From assembly GCA_022453515.1 (NCBI GenBank), contig JAJNNY010000062.1, positions 124,001 to 188,000 on the forward strand: a stretch of 64,000 bases of DNA, given 5' to 3'. The position numbers were made by a program, and so were the translations under genes. The notes beneath the pieces were generated by a model, which was not told the origin of the DNA, did not search any database, and was given only the letters and a program-made list of their open reading frames with translations. This DNA comes from Astrocystis sublimbata (taxonomy: Eukaryota > Ascomycota > Sordariomycetes > Xylariales > Xylariaceae). This document shows positions 33,930 to 47,314 of this stretch, piece after piece (within the stretch, counting starts at the first letter, position 1; each line of letters starts with the position of its first letter).

Positions 33930-35855
33930 GAGGAGTGTCTTGATATTATTAAGTTGTATGAGGGGGACTATATGAGTAGAGAAACCCGCTTGGCGCCGAG
34001 GTTAGTTGATTAAAATTATAAGCCTCTTTGGAAGTGTCCAAGAGAAAGAAGATAGACTAAGGATACAGTACCGGCTGGGCAACTGCGGGATGATATCCAC
34101 GATGATCTGTTTATGTATACTGATAGTGCGGTAGACAAAAGCAATCGACTAGTCATGACCTTGCTCGGTGCATGGGAAGTACTCGTTCGAGAGCATAAGC
34201 GTCTATCTAAAGCTAGGTATCTGACTGCATTGGTCATCGTTCCTCACTTGAGTATAACTCCAGAGTCCTTGCTTAAGCCCCCCCTGCTGAATAGTCCATC
34301 TAGGAATTGCATGTCGGGAGTGAGCATGTATGCAGGGCATTATCATTTGTTTCAAATAGCCGAGATGCCTGGCACTGCTTGCCACTATTACGCGAAGAGC
34401 TGAAGCGTCACTCCATTTAGGTAGGTGTTTAAATCCTGCCGTCTTGGTACAGCCACAGTCTCGTCATTGTGCTGCACTCCCGTCACTTAGACTACGTATC
34501 ACATTCTGCAACTGCATACAATTCAGTAAGCAGACCTTAAATTCAGGAGAATCGTAGCTAGATCGATGGGTTCAACGGTTATTTCTGACAACCTTGAGGG
34601 AAATCGACGTTTGGGACCTATCTGAGCAGTGTTGTGGCAGCTCAGATCACGTTCTAGCGCCGTTTTGAAGTCCCATACAAACACCCAGAAAACCCATTTC
34701 TCATACCAGAACATCCCACAAACAACTTGTCTTTGCCCCGCGAGTCCCAAGTTTCTCCGTTAGATGGTAGTGCACTAGAGTGAGGGGAGGGGCAAGTTGT
34801 GACGATCTCCATGATTACTACCACTTCAAGGGTCGCTCTCACATCTAGTCGCCGCACCAACATGAAGTCTTGATCTTAGGTAATCGCAGAGCCAACAGTC
34901 TATATCAGCTTATATATCAGCTTATAACGCCGTATAGTGATTCAGAGCAATAGGCTATACGATAGACCGAATACGATAGTTCTTTGCCAAGTGACAACCC
35001 TAGGCTTATGCCACCAAGCAGGCACCAGGTGAGCAGGAGGATGACGCTGAAATAAAACAATACGGTCAAGCTTTTAGAGTTAATGATCTTCCGCAATGGA
35101 CTCCGGCATTCCACCCGTGCTAGCCAGGTGCGGATAGTGTATGTGCGCGCTGCCCAGCCTCTTTCTGCGATGGAGGCCGTAGTAGTGCGACGCCGTGCCC
35201 CATAGTAAGCGGACAGAGCTGCAGACCCCTGTCTGTCAGAGGCAATTAATTGTCAAGGAACTGCCGCGGGCGGCTTAGGTAACTTATTGATCAAATGTAT
35301 TGCAGTACCCTGACCCAGTGAAACCTTGCCAGACTAGGGTTCTTCCTCGGCTTCGAAGTCGACCTGCATATGCAGTGTCTCTAGGCGGCTTACTACCGGG
35401 CTTCGTGCGAAGGCAGCCAGCCAGGACCAGGATGTGGCGTAGGTGGAAGAATAATCTATACTTTACTAAATCTACGCCGGCATGCATTTAGGCCAGATCA
35501 CCATAGGATGCGTGGAGTATCGGGCCGTGGAGTACGTACGTAAACTGGCCGGCCGGCCAAGCCTTGCTAGATATTAGACCGCCTCGACGGCTTCTCCAGA
35601 TCGTGCAGGCTCGGCGGGCTGTCACCCAGGCTCACAGCCCACGCGAGCCCACGGACGGTACGGCATGTATTTCAGTTTCGATAAAAATCAGAAAGGTTGT
35701 GTGTCCCATTGCTTGCTATTCTATAAGTGGAGCTGACATAATCCCAGATAACTCCTGTGTCCACGATTGGGTTGGTCTGATGCGACACTCGTCTACGTTT
35801 GCCTCCGAAGAGTACTAGACCAGACGCTATGGCGTGATGTAACACATCATGAAAA
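33930..35855. other. Spacer inside the cluster (regulator promoter and FAS alpha 3' flank)
   Basis: About 1.9 kb. It holds a short tandem TATATCAGCTTA repeat at 34901-34925 and a GGCCGGCCGGCC palindrome near 35548. Frames are short and motif-free. Confidence 0.45.
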
Positions 35856-38800
35856 TCAAATTCTGCCCGAGGGGTCCAGGAAGAAGGACTCTCCCACTTT
35901 TCCGCTCTCCTTCCAGACTGATTGGTCCTTGGCCTTGAAGACAGAGTTGCTCATCATGGCCCGCTGGAAAGCCCTATCGGCTCGACGACCCCTCTCTTCC
36001 ACGCGTCTACGGTATGAATCGAACGTGGCGGCGGACCATGCAGCAAACAGAACGCGTGGGGCCACGCCGATAACGATGCCACCCTTCTGGCCGAATCCAA
36101 AGGACGTCAGCATGAAGGCCTTGATATCAGGGCACTCGATGGCCTCCGATGGATACAGCAGATGAGGGAAGGCTCGCAGTGCCTCATCGACGTCATCTGC
36201 GTTGCGGTTCCCAGGCACAAGTCCATGCTCGAGTATTTGCAGACAGCCGTTTAGCATCCAAGCGCCGGCGCCGCCCTTAGGGTGACCCGTCAAGTATTTT
36301 TGGCAAACCACTAGGAGGGGATTGCCCTCGGTTCGGCCGAGGTGGGCCATCTGTTGGTTGATGACAGAGCTCTCGTTTTTATCGTTGGCCTTGGTCGATG
36401 TTCCGTGGAAGGACGCTACGCCAATGTCGTCGATAGTGAGCCCCCACACCGCTAAGGCGGCTCGCATGGGGGAGATCGAAGGATTGAGTTGGCGTATGTC
36501 ACCGTTCCAAGTCCATTGTGCGGTTGATTTCCGGCAAGCCACTTCCGACTCGACCGCCTCATCATACGTAGCATCTTGAGCAGTGGCAGGTAATGTGGTG
36601 CCGGCGTATTGTGACCGCCGCCATTCCTCGATGGTACCCAACTCCTGTTCTAGTTTCGACCGGCGATAGTTGATGTCCAACAACGGCGACTGTGCAGCTG
36701 CATGCGTCTCTCGTGCCGCTGTCAGAACACCCTGACCTGGCGCAGGCACAGAGCGACCTACGCCATCGCCTGCTAGTTGCGTATGCGCTACAACTGCGTA
36801 GATGGGGAGACCCATCTGTAGGGCTAGCTCGGCGCTCATCACGATCTGAACGCCACAGCCTGCAGATTCGACGAAACCAGCACGCGAAGACGCTGTTGGC
36901 CGTGACATTTGAGATGGAAGGAAACCTTTGGCAAGCTCGTGCTGGGCCACCATGGTCGCCTTCATGTTGCTGAATTCGGTAGAGAGCTCTTCCTGTAGAT
37001 CGTCTGTGCCTCCCACCACTGCAATCTTGACACTCCGTGATTTGATACTGTCACACGCGATGTCTAGAGACTCTATGGCCGTTGCACATGTGCCTGTGGG
37101 TGTCTTCAAGGGCCCTGTAGCACCGAACAGTAACATGTTTGTCCAGGCAGCCATGGAGTTGAGGAACGTTTCCTGCAGGATGTCACCCTTAACCGGATTG
37201 TCGCGGTAACGGCGACGGTACACTAGAGAAAGAGTTAGCCAATACTGTTAAGAAAGATGGACACTTGTGGCGATTTGGAAAGGGATGGTTTTAGGGGCTA
37301 CTTACTATCGCGCGTAGACTTCAGACTACCAGCACCGGAGCCTACGTAGACACCCAGCTCGGATACGTGAACGTACTTGTAGAACTCGAAAGGATCTTCG
37401 ATGCCGGCACTGAACATGGCCTCGCAAACACAGCAAAGCACATATAAAGTGACAGGGTCTACTTGAGCAATGATGTCCTCGGGAATACCATAAGTAGCGG
37501 CATTCCAGCCCTTGGGAAGCTGTCCGGCCACGGATTGATGGCCGCTCGTCGACATGGGTACGAGGAAAGTAGCACCGCGCTTGACAATGACAGTCCAGTT
37601 GTCCGAGTCGGAGCCCTCGGGGTAGATGTTAACTTTGTCGCCATGGCGAAGCTCAAACGATTGAGCGAGGGACTCGGAAGTGCTGAACGCCGGAAGGTCT
37701 TCGTCCAACACGACTTCTTCGAGGAGCTCTTTCTTTGAGGGATCATATTCGTCGAAGCCTTCGGGTTCTACGAGTCGGATGCCGGAGTGGCTCAGAATCC
37801 ACTCTCCATAGCGTGCTTGAAACTCATGCTCCGCTACAGGCTTTCCGGACTCAACATCTACCCAGCCGACGTAGGGCTCACCGTTGACAGGCCCGTCCAG
37901 GTGCTTGACGAGGCCCATCATCCAAGCCATCTCCGTCAAGCCATCTTGGTTCAGCTTGCCACGGCTCTCTCTCTGCCACCTAGTACGCGAGGAGCCTAAT
38001 GGCCCAAGCTCGGAGAACCCAACAACGACTGGAGTCCGGCTCATGTCTATCATGCCGGCTAGACTTTGCAGGTCTTTGGTCATATCCTTATGCTCTGACA
38101 GCTTCGGGAAACCTTGGCGAATATTGGAGCGCTTCTGCTGTGAGCCTAGTTTCACCTTGTCTGTAGCCGCAGGTGTCTTGGATCCCTTGAGTACTTCGTC
38201 ATGTTGTTGTCTCTCAGCAACAATCGCTTGGCACTCTCGGCGCTTGTCTGTGATGCCCCCCCTTATGGCCATAACCTCTTCTTTGAGATTCTGGAAGCCC
38301 ATGAGACCACCACTTAGCTCGGCATAAACAGGGTCTACATCAGACTCCGCGATTATTGAGGGGCAGAGCAGGGCAAGAAGATTGAAGGCCATCTCCCCCG
38401 CTGCGAAGGTCATGACGCCGAGCTTCTCGATGCCTTCAGCAACAATGTTGTTCGCGTTCATTAAGCCGGTGCCTCGTGTCCAGCCAATGACAGCGCCGAT
38501 GACTGAAAGATAGCTCGACCAGCGCTCGGAGTAGTAACGATTAAATAAAGTCTCAAGACCAATCTTGGACTCTGAGTAAAGACCGTCACCGCCGAAGTCA
38601 CCGTGGTTAGGCGACAATGGCAAAACCACTGTGGTTGGTCGCCCGGTGAAGTTCCTCCTCTCCTTCTGCCGCTTGATGTATCCCATCATGCGTAGGACAT
38701 TGGTCAACATAGCCCGATGCGCCAGCTCGGACCGAGCATCGATCTCGTCGATCTCGCGCCCCGGCTCCGGGATAGCGGCAAAAGGGATGACGAAGTCGAG

Positions 38801-40994
38801 GTCCAACCCGAGGCCTTTGCTTTCATCATAGATGTGCGCGACAAGGTCCTCGACGTCCTTCTTACTTGCGGCGTTGAAAGGGAGGAGTATAAGCTCGGAG
38901 CCCCGCGCTCCCACTTCCTTATACGCCTGCGCCATGGCCGGGCCAGAAGAAGCGGGCGATCGACTTGTCGTGACTATCACTCTCGCGCCACCGGCCAACA
39001 AGCCACGGACCACCTCCATGCCGATGGAGCCGACACCAGCGCCCGTGACGAGAGCTGTCTTGCCTGCGTAGCTGACGCCTGACGTGTTTCCTGCGAAGAT
39101 GCCTTCAAGGTATGTGTTTGTGAGCTGGCGGTCATACTGCCATGATCCGCTGGTCTTCCGGAGGCAGTGGACGAAGCTGCTGCATGGGCCGTTGTGGCGT
39201 GTCGAACTCACAACGTCGTAGTACGATGGCGGTTCTGACGACAGCCCCGACTTCGTCACTCTAGGCGTTTCTGTATAATTGATTTTGCCATCCTCGTCGA
39301 CAGATGTTCGCGGGGCCATTGCTGGGTCGGAGAATCGGTAGACGGGTGATGCTGCCTGTTCCGTGTTTGGCTTTGACTTGAGGAGATCCTCGGCCAACCT
39401 CCTGGATGGTCCCGCCTTTGATGCGTGATGGCGCAGCATCGACTCCAACTCCGATGTCCAGCGATTGGTGATCGCCTGAAGTCGTTGCGGAGAAACCGAT
39501 GCAGCATTTTCTTGCAAGAGCCGCGCGACGTCCTCGCGCGCCCAGTTCCACCATGATGAGTAGCGTCGCTCTTTCAGGGGGTCAAATATCCCCCTCATTC
39601 CAGCGAAGAACTCTTCGCCGAGTTCAGCATTGAGAATGTCTAGCTGTTGTTGAAGCTCATCGCTGTTCTGGACATCAGCGGCCGTATTGGGTGTGATATC
39701 AACGCCGAGGTGTTGAGCGAGGACCTGCAATTGCTTTCGCAGCACAGATTCCTGCTCGTTCTTCAGCTCTTTGAGACTCGCATCGTCTACCATAACGGCA
39801 GAGCCCTGCGAGCCTTGGGACCCTTGCCCAGGGGTTGTGGTGGGCAATGAAACGCCAGCTTGTTTAGCGTAGCGAGCGACGGCTTTGTCGATAAAGTCGT
39901 GCACTTGAGCAACGTCCGATAACCGCGAAGGGGGCTCGATGGTGATGCAGAAACACTCGAGGGCCAATTGGCAGTCGGGTCCCAATCCCCAGCGGGTTTC
40001 CAGATAGGCCGACAATTCCTTCGGGCCGAAGCCACCAGGCATCTTGGCCGAGAGGAATCGTTCAACAAGCTTCTTCGATGACTTCCCAAGCTTTCCTGAG
40101 AAACCTGAGGCGAGCTTCTCGCTAAGGCTTTCCAGGGAAGCACTCTCGCTGCCATCGGGCATATCGCCGAACTCGGCACCCAGGTCGCCGATAAGCTCAT
40201 TTTGAAGGGTTGATTTGCCTAGGATGAATGGTAAGTCTACGATGCAAGAGGGTTATTGAAAGGATAGGTTGGTCTTACCACCTGACAAAGCTGAAATTGA
40301 TTCAGTTATAGGTACCTCGTCCAACGCCTTCCTCAACTTCTGTGCAACTAATGCAACGACTATATCAAGAGGAGTGAGCGGTTTGTCGACGGTGGACGCC
40401 GCTGTGGGTGGTGCAGCCGCCGCCGCAGCAGGTGGTGGTTGTGAAACTTGGACGGGGGCGGCGGCCGGCGTCGCGGGTGCAGGAGCAGGTGTTGATGATG
40501 CAACTTCTTCTGCAGGGGCAGACGAAGACTCTTCTTCATAATCGTAGTATATCTTTCGTGCATCATCGGCGTTGGTGATGCTGAGGAATTCGCGTTCGAT
40601 CGACTGGGCGACATCTTTGTCGCCAACTAGCCTCTTGGCAGACTTCTTAGCCATGGGTGCCAGAACACCAGCAGGGCCTATCTCGATGACACGTCGGACA
40701 TCCCGATTTGAGGCTAGTAGCTGCTCTTGTGTATTTATCCTGAGCATGTTAGTAAACAATTTAAAGGCGTTCCGATGTCTTGTTGTGACTCAGTAAAGGC
40801 TTACCATTGTACTGGGAAAGCGAATTGATATCTGTAAACAACGAGGTCAGCATGTTGGATTGGAGTATTAGTTGATGGTAGTTCAAGTAGTGAAAGACGA
40901 ACGTTAATAACTCTATCAACAGATTGTACGCTATCTGTTGCTTTGGGTCTCTCTTTTCTTCGGCGGCATGGCCGGACTTGGTAGTGGTCGTCAT
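35856..40994 (-). CDS. Fatty acid synthase alpha subunit, secondary-metabolism type without PPT domain
   Basis: Exons 40994-40903, 40831-40805 (27 nt), 40739-40279, 40218-37306 and 37222-35856; 4860 nt, 1619 residues, all phases consistent. Domain order: N-terminal MPT strand (IAYNLLIELLTYQFAFPVQW, IEIGPAGVLAPMAKK); Ala/Pro linker; ACP with phosphopantetheine Ser196 in GGKSTLQNE; ketoreductase (ALVTGAGVGSIGMEVVRG near 580, YSESKIG near 740); ketosynthase with Cys1210 in GTCATAIES and His motifs FHGTSTKAND and GHPKGGAGAWM. The chain stops at FFLDPSGRI, exactly where canonical Fas2 continues into its phosphopantetheinyl transferase domain. So the ACP must be activated by a separate Sfp-type enzyme. 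The dedicated hexanoate synthases of aflatoxin-type pathways are similarly short. The partner is FAS beta at 49992-56317. Confidence 0.92.
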
Positions 40995-41737
40995 GTTGAC
41001 AACTCAAGCGTGCACTAAACACAGATTTGACTGACAGGTAGAATGAAACTTGCGAGGTATAACAACGGAGGCAATGAGGTAATGCTTGCTAATTGAGGGT
41101 ATATGGAACGATTTCGTATTGATTGTAAGACGGATGTGTAAATTGTTTACTAAAATTTGGATAGTGCCTCGAGCTTCATAAAGGGTATCTAGTTGTCAGA
41201 AACTTGAAGAAGCTTCGGATCAAGAGATGTGCTATGCTATTGACTTAAAAGCTTCTCTGGCTTATACTGAAAGACTATGTGCCACTCGATACGTACATAA
41301 TCCGCCTGCAACTACGAAAGCCATACAACGTGGAAAGGGCAGTAATCAACAACATGGCTTGGCACACCTGCATTCCCGATAAGCATAGTAACTTGAATTG
41401 GATGGTGCATTCTTCCGCAAGGCTTAGTTGGGCCTCTGATGATTTGAGAAGGCGATTTGCTCAAGTTTCGGTGCAGTTCGGGCGGCGCGGTCTGTCGCTG
41501 CCGGTCGGATTTCGGATGCCGCCACCGAAGTCGGCTGCAGCACGACGGTCCGGCATCTCAGAACTCTAATAATTGTGGACTCAACGCGAAACATTTGTGA
41601 ATGTGGCAGAAAGTCATACGTTTGCGTAGTAACCCCATAGATATCAATTGAAGCTGCAAATTAATAAGAATGGCCGCGAAACATGAACAAAGGGCTAAAT
41701 TCCTCCTGTCATTGCAAACGAGAACATATCGTCAACT
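40995..41737. promoter_or_regulatory. Bidirectional promoter: FAS alpha (-) / citrate synthase homologue (+)
   Basis: 743 bp between two divergent start codons. It contains a CGG/CCG-rich block at 41478-41553 with ACCGAAGTCGG (41524-41534) and several TCGGAT-type words, the kind of half-sites used by Zn2Cys6 regulators. No coding frame supported. It probably co-regulates the first two pathway enzymes. Confidence 0.5.
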
Positions 41738-43362
41738 ATGGCTTCAGAAACAACTCCCAAAGTGAACGGCACGAACGGCACTCACGCCGCGAAAGCACCT
41801 CTCGGCGATGTCCTGCATGTCATTGACAGCCGGACAAGACAACATTACACTCTTGATATACAACAGAACTCCATCAACGCCAATGATCTCAAGGCGATAA
41901 AAACGTCGAAAGATGAGGAGCATCCGGAATACCAAAACGAGCAAGGACTGCGCGTCTACGACCCTGGTTATTCCAACACCCTAGTCAGCGAAAGCAAGAT
42001 CACCTACATGCAAGTCGTCACCTATTGCAACCCCCAAGGTCTGGGGCTGGAGAAGCAGTTGCTGACAATGTGAATAGTGATGGTCTCGAGGGTACCATTC
42101 AATACAGAGGGTATTCGATTCATGACATAATAGGTAAAAAGAGATTCGCGGATCTCTCTTACCTTCTCATCTGGGGTAGCTGGCCTACCGTGGACGAGAC
42201 GCAAAAGTACCAAGCGCGCCTGAATGAGGTTCCTCTCATTGATGATACCGTCTTGAACGTCATTCGAGCTTTCCCGTAAGTTCGACCACTGCATGGGCTT
42301 CGTGACTGTGAATTGGCATGACTGATGGACTTTCATCGTACAGCAAGCATGGATCTATCATCGGGATGATGTGTGCTGGGCTCAGCGCTCTCCAGTCGTC
42401 TGATATGGATGCCATCCCAGCTCACGCGGCCAAGAACCTCTACCTTGGCCAGCCCGAGAATGTAGATAACCAGATCATCCGAGTGCTTTCCAGTCTCTCG
42501 ATGATCACGGCAGCGGCATACTGCCACCACACAGGCAAGACCTTCACGCCTCCCCGGAAGGACTACTCCTATGTCCAGAACTTCATGCTCATGACGGGCC
42601 TCGTCGACGAGAGCACCGGAGAGCCGAACCCTCGTTACGTAGACGTCATTGAGCGTCTGTGGACTTGCGTTGCGGATCACGAAATGACGTGTTCCACTGC
42701 GGCTCTCCTCCAGACTGCCTCTGCGTTGCCTGACCTGATCTCATCCCTGATCTCAGCTATCTCAGCTACCTACGGCCCCCTGCACGGAGGAGCTATCGAG
42801 GTTGCATACAAGAGCATCGAAGAGATCGGCAGCGTCGAGAATGTCAAGGAAAAGATCGAGCGCGTCAAGGCTGGCAAGGAGCGTCTGTACGGCTACGGAC
42901 ACCGTGTCTACCGTGTCACGGATCCTCGCTTCACCTACATCAGCGGCATCCTGAACGAGTTGACCGAAGAGGCTAGCAAAGACCCCCTGTTGCAGATCGC
43001 CTTCGCGCTGGATAAGGCCGCCACCGAGGACGAGTACTTCATCTCGAGAAAACTGCGCCCCAACGCCGACTTGTTCGCCGCCTTTGCGTACAAGGCACTG
43101 TAAGTTTGACTCTGTACACTGATCTGAAAGTACGAGCGGGCGTGCTGACTAGTATATAGCGGATTCCCATCCGAATTCATCCTGCCTATCTCCATTCTGT
43201 CGAGAACACAGGGCTTCATGGCTCACTGGAAAGAGGCAATGGGTAAGTTGTCTACTTTTCCCACTTCACGATTAAATTGACTAATGCGACTTTACAGAGG
43301 GTAAACCACGCATTTGGCGCCCCGGCCAGAGGTACACTGGCGATCTGAACTTGAAGGAGTAA
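41738..43362 (+). CDS. Citrate synthase-like enzyme, predicted alkylcitrate synthase
   Basis: Exons 41738-42009, 42078-42275, 42344-43099, 43160-43242 and 43298-43362; 457 residues, all in phase. Intron 1 uses a GC donor (AT|GCAAGT), which alone gives the family sequence SKITYI-DGLEGTIQYRGYSI. Citrate synthase catalytic residues are in place: His304 in YGPLHGGAIE, His343 in YGYGHRVY and Asp399 in RPNADLFAAF; the C-terminus has SRTQGFMAHWKE. There is no mitochondrial targeting peptide; the N-terminus (MASETTPKVNGTNGTHAAKA) is Thr/Asn-rich, unlike the mitochondrial housekeeping enzyme. Citrate synthase homologues beside a FAS pair condense a medium-chain acyl-CoA with oxaloacetate to an alkylcitrate. 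The chain length here cannot be read from sequence. Confidence 0.9.
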
Positions 43363-45733
43363 AGGGACTGTAAAATTTGGAAGGTTGACGTTTGATGATA
43401 TATCTCCTACTCTGCATTTATAGACATTTGACGAATCATAGAAGTGTGCATATAGCCTGCAATTGACAAGATATGACTGAAACTTATAGCATGCTTTGAA
43501 ATAATCTTTGATGTTGAGCACGCCCTACTTCTTACGTTCACTTAGATGATGCTTTTGCAGTGCGAATGTTAGAGAAGTGCATTGCGAAAGCTATCAAGAT
43601 TTTGAATTCATGAACACACATTTGCACATGCGATATTAGCAATTCAACTAAACTTCAATAACATCAATCCAAGCATCACGCGTCAAGACTAAAACCACAT
43701 GTTAAAACTTGTCTCTTCTTCAGCAATCCGAATTTGACATCAAGACAATCTAGCAATTCAAACTTCAATAACCTACTGAACTTTGGCCGCGACACGCGAC
43801 AACACTGCAGCAAGAATGAGGCCATCACAATCGGTTAGTTCCCGTCAGTGGCTTGTTGAACCGTCACTAGTAGACACACACTGCTTCAGTTCCGATCCAT
43901 GCCCACGCTACTATCGCCTTAGTGACCATTTCACCTTCCCAACCTTAAATCCGCACGCTCAGCCAAATGCGAGCCGACCAGATCATGACGGATCGCCGGC
44001 CCCATGTAATGCCTGTAGCCTGTATGTAGGGATGAGGCCGGCAGGCAGACTAACTACCCTGCTGGCGTGAATTCCATATCTCAAATCTATGGCCCGTTAT
44101 CAACGACGTGTTCAGGCGTAAGCAACATTATCTCACCTCGTCTATCTTATCCAGACATGCATATACGCAGATGCACCTCAGGCTCACCTGCACTGCAACA
44201 AAAATGATAATTTGCCTCCATAACACTCGACCTAATTCCAGTTTAGCTGACATCGAGTAAGATGACGTGGAGGGCTTGCGTGTCTTGGCTCCCCAGAAGT
44301 CGGCATTTTGCTAACTAAACCATGCTGGCGCTACTGTACGAAATCACAGACGGAAAGGAGTATACGATACGAATATGCATGCTTTAGCGAGCAATGGCGA
44401 GCTTAAGCGAGTTAGGGTAAGGCGCGGTCGAGACTATTCTGCATCTTAGTCAGGCTAGTTGGGATTTGGATTAGAGCTTCGGCAGCAATTCCGCAGCAGT
44501 GACGCACATGGCTTGAGATTTCAACGCACGACAGATGTCGCAACAGTCTCTCATTCTTCGCCACAATGGATAGACTTTGTGACCTTCTGCGCCATCTCGC
44601 GATGACCCGTCAATGCTAGGGCTTAGTGTAGATGCTACGCTAGAAAAGTCCAAGCAGATCGGTGGAGAGCGGTTGTGTTGCGGCTGAGCTGAAATGCAAC
44701 ATGGCGGATTTCCTTTTCGACGAGAACAGACGAGACGTGATAGAATCCCCGTGCTTATCTCAAAGGGGACTGACAACAACCCTGCTGCTTGGGAGAACGG
44801 GATGGGGTGGGCGCCAAGTCGCAGTAGTAGGAGCGTTGATCAGCGGGAATTAACGGGAACTATTACTTACTATTCACCACAGCTTAGACACTATCGTGAG
44901 ACATTTGCTATCAAATCAGACCGGCGAAATGAGGCCATCATCGAGGCCAGCGCATATCAATCGATGATATAATATGTGGTGAGATGGGATGTGATGAGTG
45001 AGATAGACAGGGGTGGGCGGTATGGCGTTGTTGCACGACGGCGAACTGCCGTGATTGCCATGCAAGCCGTTCTCGCCGTTAAGGCCCGCTATCGACACTA
45101 ACCTCAGCATCTCAGGCATGCCCTAGCAAGGGCAATACGTCCCTCTGAAACTGGGCGGTGCAGGGGGTGGATATCTGTATGTGCATTTGCTATCTGACTC
45201 AGCACTATGATTTGTGTACACGATATTCACGGCGACGTTGCTGGGGACTTGTATGAATCGTGCGCTGTTACATTCGGAGCCGACGACCGAAACCTGACAG
45301 ACATGGCAAGAATGAAAGACCAGGCAATTCAAGGCAACCTACATAATTCAAATTTGCACCTCGATGAAAGAGGCCGAATATTACTCTGGCAAGACCCTGA
45401 CCGCCGGTGCCGAAGCGGCCGAGTATTTTTGGTGTATTGCGGAGCGCCACCGACTAGACTCGACATTCGGCTGTCTGGTAAGCGGCGTCGGTTGAGGATT
45501 TGGCAATATTATAGCATGCAAAATAGATGGCGAAGGAGCAGTTAGATGTTAGTTAGAATACTCTGAATAACTACACTTTCAACCAAACCCATCTCTTTAC
45601 GGACTACTGACTTGCGCAATCAATCAACCATATCCCCAAGCCAAGTGACATTCTTCTATTCTACCTACCTGGTCAAAATTATAATTCTACCCCACACCAC
45701 AGATCCGGAGCGCACTGACGCCCTAGTACCAAC
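43363..45733. other. Spacer inside the cluster (about 2.4 kb)
   Basis: Between two plus-strand pathway genes. No convincing gene: the 112-codon frame at 45207-45545 has no domain. The last 350 bp hold GCCGAAGCGGC (45409-45419) and ACCGACTAGACTCGACATTCGG-like CGG words, likely promoter elements of the decarboxylase homologue. Confidence 0.4.
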
Positions 45734-47314
45734 ATGGGAAAACACAGTGCCGAGGTGGTGTTCGACGAGACCAACGACGAGAACAGCGGTGTGACCGCGA
45801 CCCTCTGCAACTGGATCGTCGGGCTCGAGAAGAAAGACATCCCAGATGAAGTCCTAGAGCGGGGCAAGCACCTGATCCTGGATGGTATCGCGTGCGGCCT
45901 TGTTGGATCTCACGTCCCGTGGTCTGAGCAGGCCGTCGATGCCGTGCTGGCCTATGAGCCTGAGGGACAATGCAGCCTGATAGGATACGAAGAAGTGAGT
46001 TTTTTTTTTAAACGAAAGAGAATGATGCCTTGGATCAAGTACTAACGATGTGCCAATTAGAAACTGGGCCCTCTAGCCGCCGCTGTCTTGAATGGCGGCT
46101 TCATCCAAGCGACAGAGCTGGATGACTACCACAGTGTCGCGCCCCTGCACTCCGCCAGCGTTGTTCTTGGCTCTCTCTTCGCCGCGGCGCAGGTGAAGAA
46201 CGTCAAGGTGCGCGGGGGGAACCCGTCCAGCGGACAAGACCCCTCTCGCACCGTCTCCGGCATTGACTTCCTCACGGCCGCCATCGCCGGCTTCGAGACC
46301 GGTCCTCGCTCCGGCATGGCAATCCACGGGACCGACCTCCTAGTCAGGGGGTGGCACTCGGGCGTCGTCTTCGGCTGCCCTGCGGCGGCCGCAGCATCCT
46401 CCAAGCTCCTGGGCCTATCGGCCGTCGACACCGAGTCAGCCATCGGCATCGCCTGCACGCAGGCCTGCGGCCTCATGGCGGCGCAGTTCGAAGGCATGGT
46501 GAAGCGCATGCAGCACGGCATCGCGGCGCGCAACGGGCTGTTCGGCGCCCTCCTCGCCCGCAACGGCTACGTCGGCATCAAGAAAGTCTACGAGCGCCAG
46601 TACGGCGGCTTCCTCAACATGTTCAGCCAGGGCACCAAGAAGGAGCCGCGGTACGACGTGCGCGAGATCACAGCCGGGCTCGGCGACGTCTGGCACACCT
46701 CGCGCATCCGCTTCAAGCTGCACGCATGCGTCGGCGGCTGCCACGGGCTCGTCGAAGCCGTGGAAAGCCTGCAGAAAGCGCACCCGCAGCGCTTCACGGC
46801 CGAAGGCCTCAAGGGCCTCAAGAGCATCAAGGTCGGGCTCTCGGAAACTATCTTCCACCACGATGGCTGGGCGCCGCATGAGCGCCCGCTGTCCAACACG
46901 GGCTCGCAGATGTGCGCGGCCTACATCAGCGCCACGCAGCTGATCGACAACCAGGTCCTGATCGCGCAGTTCGCCGACAGCCAGCTCAACCGCGAGCAGG
47001 TGTGGGAGCTTGTGAATAAGACTACGTGTCACCATGATGCCCAGTTCGACAAGCCGAACCACCAGTGCGGCACTCACGTGTTGGCTGAGTTTGAAGATGG
47101 AACTACTGTTGAGGAGACTGTGCAGATGCCCAAGGGCTTCGACCCGCCGATTACGAACGAGGAGATTCGGGGCAAGTACAGGAAGTTGGCTGCTTCGGTC
47201 ATTGACCAGGAGCGCTTAGAGAGGATTGAGAAGTTGGTGCTGGAGATAGATCAGCTCGATGATGTGTCGGAGCTACTTCAGATATTAGCAAAGCCTGCCA
47301 GGAGTGCAGTATAG
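45734..47314 (+). CDS. MmgE/PrpD-family enzyme, cis-aconitate-decarboxylase (CadA/ACOD1) type
   Basis: Exon 1 is 45734-45994 and exon 2 is 46061-47314, with a 66-nt intron (GTGAGT donor, ACTAAC branch, TTAG acceptor); 504 residues. It follows the fungal itaconate-forming CadA layout closely. Features are VTATLCNWIVGL, ERGKHLILDGIACGLVG, ATELDDYHSVAPLHSAS (Asp109, His111, His117), GWHSGVVFGCPAA, ACTQACGLMAAQ and MVKRMQHGIAARNG (active-site Lys/His). It is clearly different from the second PrpD homologue 300 bp downstream, which has the 2-methylcitrate dehydratase pattern. Predicted role: decarboxylation of an alkyl-cis-aconitate to an alkylitaconate, in the cytosol (no targeting peptide). Alternative: another dehydratase. 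Confidence 0.87.
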
